Assembly: GCA_020722625.1 (NCBI GenBank) | Contig: DYKK01000112.1 | Coordinates: forward strand, 1-9,561 | DNA from: Anaeromyxobacter dehalogenans | GTDB lineage: Bacteria; Myxococcota_A; UBA9042; DTJE01 | Length of the DNA: 9,561 nt | Direction: 5' to 3' | Shown here: in pieces, positions 7,201 through 9,561 of the stretch | Position numbering within the stretch: the stretch's first letter is position 1 | Layout of the letters: every line of letters begins with the position of its first letter | Notes under the pieces: model-generated | Database searches by the model: none | Told to the model about the DNA's origin: nothing | Seen by the model: only the letters and a program-made list of their open reading frames with translations | Made by a program: the position numbers and the translations under genes

Positions 7201-7282
7201 GGTCCGTGGGACCGGTTCCGCCCCCGCCCCCGCAGCCGACAACCAGGACCGTAAGCCACCCCCATCGCCTGCCGCACCGCAT
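4256..7282 (-). CDS. Large cysteine-rich lipoprotein with MopE-type metal-binding repeats and a seven-repeat propeller-like domain
   Basis: This 1008-residue protein has a signal peptide (1-16) ending in lipobox VVGC with Cys17 lipidated, then a Gly/Pro linker (18-48) containing GPTDPG twice. A disulfide-rich region (50-300) carries CDDxNxCT motifs at 106, 132 and 275. Four repeats of exactly 70 residues begin at Cys301, 371, 441 and 511. Each holds a CNxxDDxC(N/D) motif, a DxDxDGxG-like calcium-type loop and a DCxDxxxxxHP motif, as in the MopE-type putative metal-binding family. A Myxococcus-type Cys repeat follows (580-612, CDDGNAMTWDGC). Residues 616-1008 hold seven repeats starting (N/Q)Px(V/I)A at 629, 698, 753, 806, 860, 918 and 967, each with a FVVVW-like strand and usually a DVYARRF-like strand, suggesting a seven-bladed beta-propeller. 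It should sit on the cell surface or in the periplasm. ATG 7282 has AGGAGGT 5 nt upstream; a start at 7471 would add residues overlapping the previous gene. Ligand and partner are unknown. Confidence 0.88.
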   Translation of the reverse strand: MRCGRRWGWLTVLVVGCGGGGGTGPTDPGGGIGPTDPGSGQELGSDAGGCRSKEDCPVVPCQLAVCLAGACEYQAVPAGAACSDPARCVFSGVCNEQGDCEGEWGCDDQNDCTTDRCEDGGCVHDPLDTGPCDDGNPCTDGDSCKAGECQPGQNTCECKSSADCPAPTDKCVGALMCDPDTHKCVPDPNAAVQCEPSTKQCYENKCDPETAKCKEVVLPDGTACDLGKCFLDAACKGGECAGKEKCVSTDPCREATCNEETGQCAYENAPDNTQCDDGNACTHDDHCSNGVCKGEISKEVCNGQDDDCNGTTDDEGAQGCKEYYWDGDYDGWGNPDKYRCLCGPSGSYSTEKGGDCHDGDAAVHPEATEACNDADDDCNGKTDEEGAKGCVPYYLDMDGDGAGVTGDSSCRCGPFGFYQTTTPGDCNDADATVHPDAPESCNQVDDDCDAQTDEGEGNSGCQPYYLDHDQDTYGTSDEKCLCHADGEYRSENPLDCDDGNEAIHPDATEVCNGVDDNCDNKTDDGEDLSGCKPHYMDSDGDGYGSGVSKCLCKPQDPYVTTDGGDCNEGDPAIHPGGTVCGKDGDCDSKLLDTGEPCDDGNAMTWDGCNEQCEVVEFQVNSDYIDDQTNPDVAFPGTVGDSGYFVAWQGLGCSEWLVFPFPPKCLETEDGVWLRRFDGTGQSIRLELANTYLPDFQRNPAVAASVNGAVIVWQGKGSASVTSDVYARRFQSDGKPKDASATRLNETTTGVQQNPDVVVDSTFAFRAVWETDPTGTNKDIVLRAFTKDLTGWPETIVNYYTGSQQANPRIAAFDGGSKFVVVWESYSQIGHGSIQARRFQWNTTPLDDEFNVSEVIASNRQPRVAGNLAPGGGFVVVWAGGGSGGDGGDIWARAYQSDGAPIADLGVRVNDPPTGTQDQPDVAMASDGSFVVVWQSDSDVYIRRFGPDQKPMGAQSQVNLYSSGSQGNPAIAGASSGTVLVAWESEYQDDSGYGIFAQRFGPNGERLFR
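4259..5437 (-). repeat. Seven degenerate 42-69-residue propeller-like protein repeats
   Basis: The C-terminal part of the large lipoprotein gene encodes seven diverged copies of one unit. The pattern is VN, a short loop, Q-x-(N/Q)-P-x-(V/I)-A, a glycine turn, FVVVW, a variable loop, DVYARRF, then DGxP. Intervals between copies are 69, 55, 53, 54, 58 and 49 residues. The DNA is no longer clearly repetitive, so the duplication is old or selected at protein level. Confidence 0.75.
5546..6382 (-). repeat. Four tandem 210-bp MopE-type repeats
   Basis: Four units of exactly 210 bp are in register. For example, related blocks begin at 5731, 5941, 6151 and 6361 on the plus strand (AGTTGTCGTC, AGTCGTCGTC, AGTCGTCGTC, AGTCGTCATC). 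They encode 70-residue units starting at Cys301, 371, 441 and 511 of the lipoprotein. The last unit is 69 residues before the next VCGKDGDC motif, which starts a shortened fifth copy. Nucleotide similarity is concentrated around the Cys/Asp motifs. Confidence 0.85.
7173..7214 (-). repeat. 27-bp direct repeat encoding the GPTDPG linker
   Basis: The 15-mer GGGTCCGTGGGACCG occurs at 7173-7187 and again at 7200-7214, a 27 bp period that encodes GPTDPG twice just after the lipidated cysteine. Each copy also contains the small inverted repeat GGTCC-GTG-GGACC. The linker likely varies in length between strains. Confidence 0.7.
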
Positions 7283-7287
7283 GTTCC

Positions 7288-7294
7288 ACCTCCT
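7288..7294 (-). promoter_or_regulatory. Ribosome binding site overlapping the upstream stop codon
   Basis: Read on the minus strand, AGGAGGT lies 5 nt before the ATG at 7282, and its first bases form part of the TAG stop (7295-7293) of the upstream gene. Ribosomes ending on the first gene would be placed directly on this site, implying translational coupling of the two cysteine-rich genes. Confidence 0.8.
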
Positions 7295-9561
7295 ACCAGA
7301 CAGAACCCTTGCCCAGAACAAACAGACGGAGCCACCCTGGCAGCGCCATCCATTCCCCGGACGAACCCAATGCATCGTTTTCGTACCACGCGAGCAGGAC
7401 CTCCCCCCTCGGACCCAGGGTCGCCCGGGCATCGAGGACCACCGGCTGGTCCTCGAGGCCGAGCGGGGCAAAGTCCCCGACGGGCTTCCCGTCCGAACCG
7501 ACCAGGCGCCACTCGAGCGACGACGCCACGAACTCGCCCGACGGGGTCATCCGGAACATCGTGCACACGAGCAGGAAACGACCGTCCTCGAGACCCGCGA
7601 CCGCGCTCATGTTCGTGAAACAGAGCGACGAGGTCGAGCCACCCGAAACCGAAATCTCCTGAAGAATCCCGGGCTGCCCGATCATCCCTCCGTCCCGGCC
7701 CATGACGGCCAAGCGCACGCGGAGGACATCGGGGTCCGACTGCATCTCCCAGTAAACCAGGAGGAACGACTGCCCGTCCGCCGCCGCGGCGCACGCAGCG
7801 GGCAAGGGCGCGTCCCCGTGGAACTCCGCGACCACGACCGCGGTCCCGACGCCACCGGCATCGAACGGCAGGACCTTGTGCCGGACCACGCTGCCGACGC
7901 CCGAGACCCCGGTCTCGCGCTCCGCGAGCGTGAAGACCCCGCCGTCCGCGCCTGTGCACGCCTCCCCGAGCACGGTGGGGGACCACGGGTCGCAGGACCC
8001 CGAACCCTCCTGGACCGCGGGCTCGACCGTCCCCTGCGCGAGGTCCGCCTCGCCCACGCGCACGACCGGGACCCCCTTGCTCCCCGGGCAGTACGCGGCG
8101 TCCTGCCACGCGACCAGGACCCGCCCCGACCCCAGCGAACCCGCGCGGACGCGTCCCATCTGGACGTCCACCGCCCACTTCGTCCACGCCTCGATCTCCT
8201 GGTCGAGGCGGCCCCCCTCGCGGTCCAGGGCGAACAGGTCCACCGCGACCGGGCGCGACACGGCCGCGACGTAGGCCGGCTGCGACCCACCGAGGCCCCC
8301 GGACAGGCCGAGGAGGGTCACGTCGTGGACCGCCGTGTCCTTGTAGTCCCACACCAGGCGCTCCGGGGCCACGGACAGGTCGGAACCCACCTTCCGGGTC
8401 ACGAGCGCGCGCAGTCCGGTCCCGGTCGCGGCCTCGTATGCGACCAGGCCGGAGCCTTCCGAGGCGGACCATGCCACCGCCCCGAACCTCCCTCCCGCCG
8501 GGGGTTTCGTCAGGTTCACGACCCGAACCCGGCAGTCCGTCCCGCACCCGGCGCTCCCGAGCGGCCCCGCGTCGCACTGTTCCTCGTGGTCGCCCCCGTT
8601 CTCGACGACGGAATTGCCGCAACAGGGCGCGAAGGGGACAAAGACGCACCCCTTGCCAGGGTCGCAGGCATCCGTGGTACACGGGTCCTGGTCGTCGCAG
8701 GCCACCGGGGTCCCGGGGACGCACTGGCCCGCGTTGCACATGTCGTTGGCCGTGCAGGCGTTCCCGTCGTTGCAGGAGACGTTGCTGGTCGCCTCGTGAC
8801 GACACCCGGACGAGGGGTCGCACGAGTCCTTCGTGCACGGGTCCTGGTCATCGCAAGAGAGGTCCGTCACGTCCTGGCACGTCCCGTCCTGGCACGTGCC
8901 GGGCCTGCAATGGTTGCCTCCGGCGAGGCAGGCCCCGCCGTCCGCGATGGGCGTGGACCCGCACCCGCCCTTCGCCGGGTCGCAGGCGTCCGTGGTGCAG
9001 TCGTTGTGGTCGTCGCAGTCGCGCGGCGCACCGCCCCCGCACGTGCCGGCCTGACAGACCTCGCCCTCCGTACAAGGGTCCTTGTCGTCACAGGGGGTCC
9101 CGTCCGCGAGCGTCTTGTGTTTACAGACATTCACATTGCAGATATCCTGCGTACAGGAATCCCCGTCGTCGCAGAGGGGGGCGGCCGTGGGCTCGCACTC
9201 GCCCGCCCGGCATTGGGCCGGGCGGCAGGGGTCCGCGGCGAACACGCACTGCGCGCCGTCGTCCGAGGGATCGTACCGGCAGTCCCCGGTCGCGGGGTCG
9301 CACCCGAGGGAGGTCCGGCACGCGCGGTCGGGACAGGTCTTCGCCTCGTAATCGCAGCGGCCCGCCCGGCACGTCCCAGGCCCGGCACGGCAGGGGTCCG
9401 ACACCTCGCAGACAGCGCCATCGGGCTTTCCCACGCACGCGACCACCGCGTCGGGCCGGCACCCGGCGAGGTCCGGCACCCCGACCACGCACCGCTCGCC
9501 CGGGGGGCAGGCCTCGTCGTGGGGCTCGTGCTGGCAGAGGAGCGCCCCGCCCACGGTCGGG
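7293..9561 (-). CDS. Cysteine-rich secreted protein with disulfide repeats, 5' end outside window
   Basis: About 755 residues are visible and the frame stays open to the window edge, so the N-terminus and any signal peptide are missing. Numbering is from the codon at 9554. Residues 7-341 are dense in cysteine, with six CxDxxxCTxxxxC-type units at 128, 155, 180, 234, 261 and 286. Several continue as CDPxxGC, as in TKDSCDPSSGC. A Myxococcus-type Cys repeat (CCGNSVVENGG then EQCDAG, 311-341) closes this half. Residues 342-753 are low in cysteine and contain recurring beta-strand motifs such as GRVLVAWQD, SFLLVYWEM, GRFLLVCTM and GEVLLAWYEND. This suggests a propeller-like fold similar in plan to the next gene's C-terminus. 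It is probably exported, since so many cysteines imply disulfides. The downstream gene begins 10 nt after its stop. A GTG at 9554 exists, but no signal peptide follows it, so it is not the start. No enzymatic motif is seen. Confidence 0.85.
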   Translation of the reverse strand, partial: PTVGGALLCQHEPHDEACPPGERCVVGVPDLAGCRPDAVVACVGKPDGAVCEVSDPCRAGPGTCRAGRCDYEAKTCPDRACRTSLGCDPATGDCRYDPSDDGAQCVFAADPCRPAQCRAGECEPTAAPLCDDGDSCTQDICNVNVCKHKTLADGTPCDDKDPCTEGEVCQAGTCGGGAPRDCDDHNDCTTDACDPAKGGCGSTPIADGGACLAGGNHCRPGTCQDGTCQDVTDLSCDDQDPCTKDSCDPSSGCRHEATSNVSCNDGNACTANDMCNAGQCVPGTPVACDDQDPCTTDACDPGKGCVFVPFAPCCGNSVVENGGDHEEQCDAGPLGSAGCGTDCRVRVVNLTKPPAGGRFGAVAWSASEGSGLVAYEAATGTGLRALVTRKVGSDLSVAPERLVWDYKDTAVHDVTLLGLSGGLGGSQPAYVAAVSRPVAVDLFALDREGGRLDQEIEAWTKWAVDVQMGRVRAGSLGSGRVLVAWQDAAYCPGSKGVPVVRVGEADLAQGTVEPAVQEGSGSCDPWSPTVLGEACTGADGGVFTLAERETGVSGVGSVVRHKVLPFDAGGVGTAVVVAEFHGDAPLPAACAAAADGQSFLLVYWEMQSDPDVLRVRLAVMGRDGGMIGQPGILQEISVSGGSTSSLCFTNMSAVAGLEDGRFLLVCTMFRMTPSGEFVASSLEWRLVGSDGKPVGDFAPLGLEDQPVVLDARATLGPRGEVLLAWYENDALGSSGEWMALPGWLRLFVLGKGSVW

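Noticed and set aside
4703..7662. Plus-strand open frames opposite the large lipoprotein gene and its neighbour (4703-5512, 5305-6072, 5834-6421, 6425-7618)
   Set aside because: They are mirror images of the minus-strand repeats with no motif or ribosome binding site. The minus-strand reading has signal peptide, repeats and stop/start coupling.
6757..8838. 693-residue minus-strand open frame overlapping both cysteine-rich genes
   Set aside because: It is a frame-shifted shadow; it turns the Cys/Asp motifs into low-complexity Arg/Gly text and crosses the clear gene junction at 7283-7292.
9552..9554. GTG 9554 as the start of the upstream cysteine-rich gene
   Set aside because: No signal peptide follows, the text is already in the cysteine-rich style, and the frame continues open to the window edge.

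Overview
This is a very GC-rich window. Lines counted by hand are mostly 68-80% GC, falling to about 55-58% in parts of the large gene at 4256-7282. Gene content points to a Myxococcota or deltaproteobacterium-like organism: a bactofilin, several lipoproteins, and two very large cysteine-rich secreted proteins with Myxococcus-type disulfide repeats and MopE-type metal-binding repeats. That assignment rests on family distribution and is inference. No RNA gene, insertion sequence or CRISPR array is visible.

Layout. Positions 1-105 are a degenerate hexanucleotide repeat, followed by a candidate promoter and a small hairpin. A rightward five-gene cluster then runs from 271 to 4195: bactofilin, a lipoprotein-like cyclophilin peptidyl-prolyl isomerase, an adenosine-forming SAM hydrolase, an unrecognised small lipoprotein, and deoxyribose-phosphate aldolase (deoC). 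Spacing is tight throughout (56 nt gap, 4 nt overlap, 10 nt overlap, 49 nt gap), so it is probably one transcription unit. A 60 nt convergent gap at 4196-4255 with a GC hairpin separates it from the leftward genes.

The leftward pair are architectural relatives. The upstream gene (7293-9561, cut by the window edge) has a cysteine-rich half and a beta-rich half. The downstream gene (4256-7282) is a 1008-residue lipoprotein with a cysteine-rich region, four exact 70-residue MopE-type repeats and seven propeller-like repeats. The ribosome binding site of the second overlaps the stop codon of the first, so they are very likely cotranscribed and translationally coupled. They look like large, disulfide-rich cell-surface proteins that may bind metal.

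The item most worth following up is the aldolase. Its N-terminus resembles a bacterial microcompartment encapsulation peptide and is followed by a four-cysteine CX2CX6CX2C motif, neither of which belongs to the normal enzyme. This suggests targeting to a microcompartment whose shell genes are not in this window.
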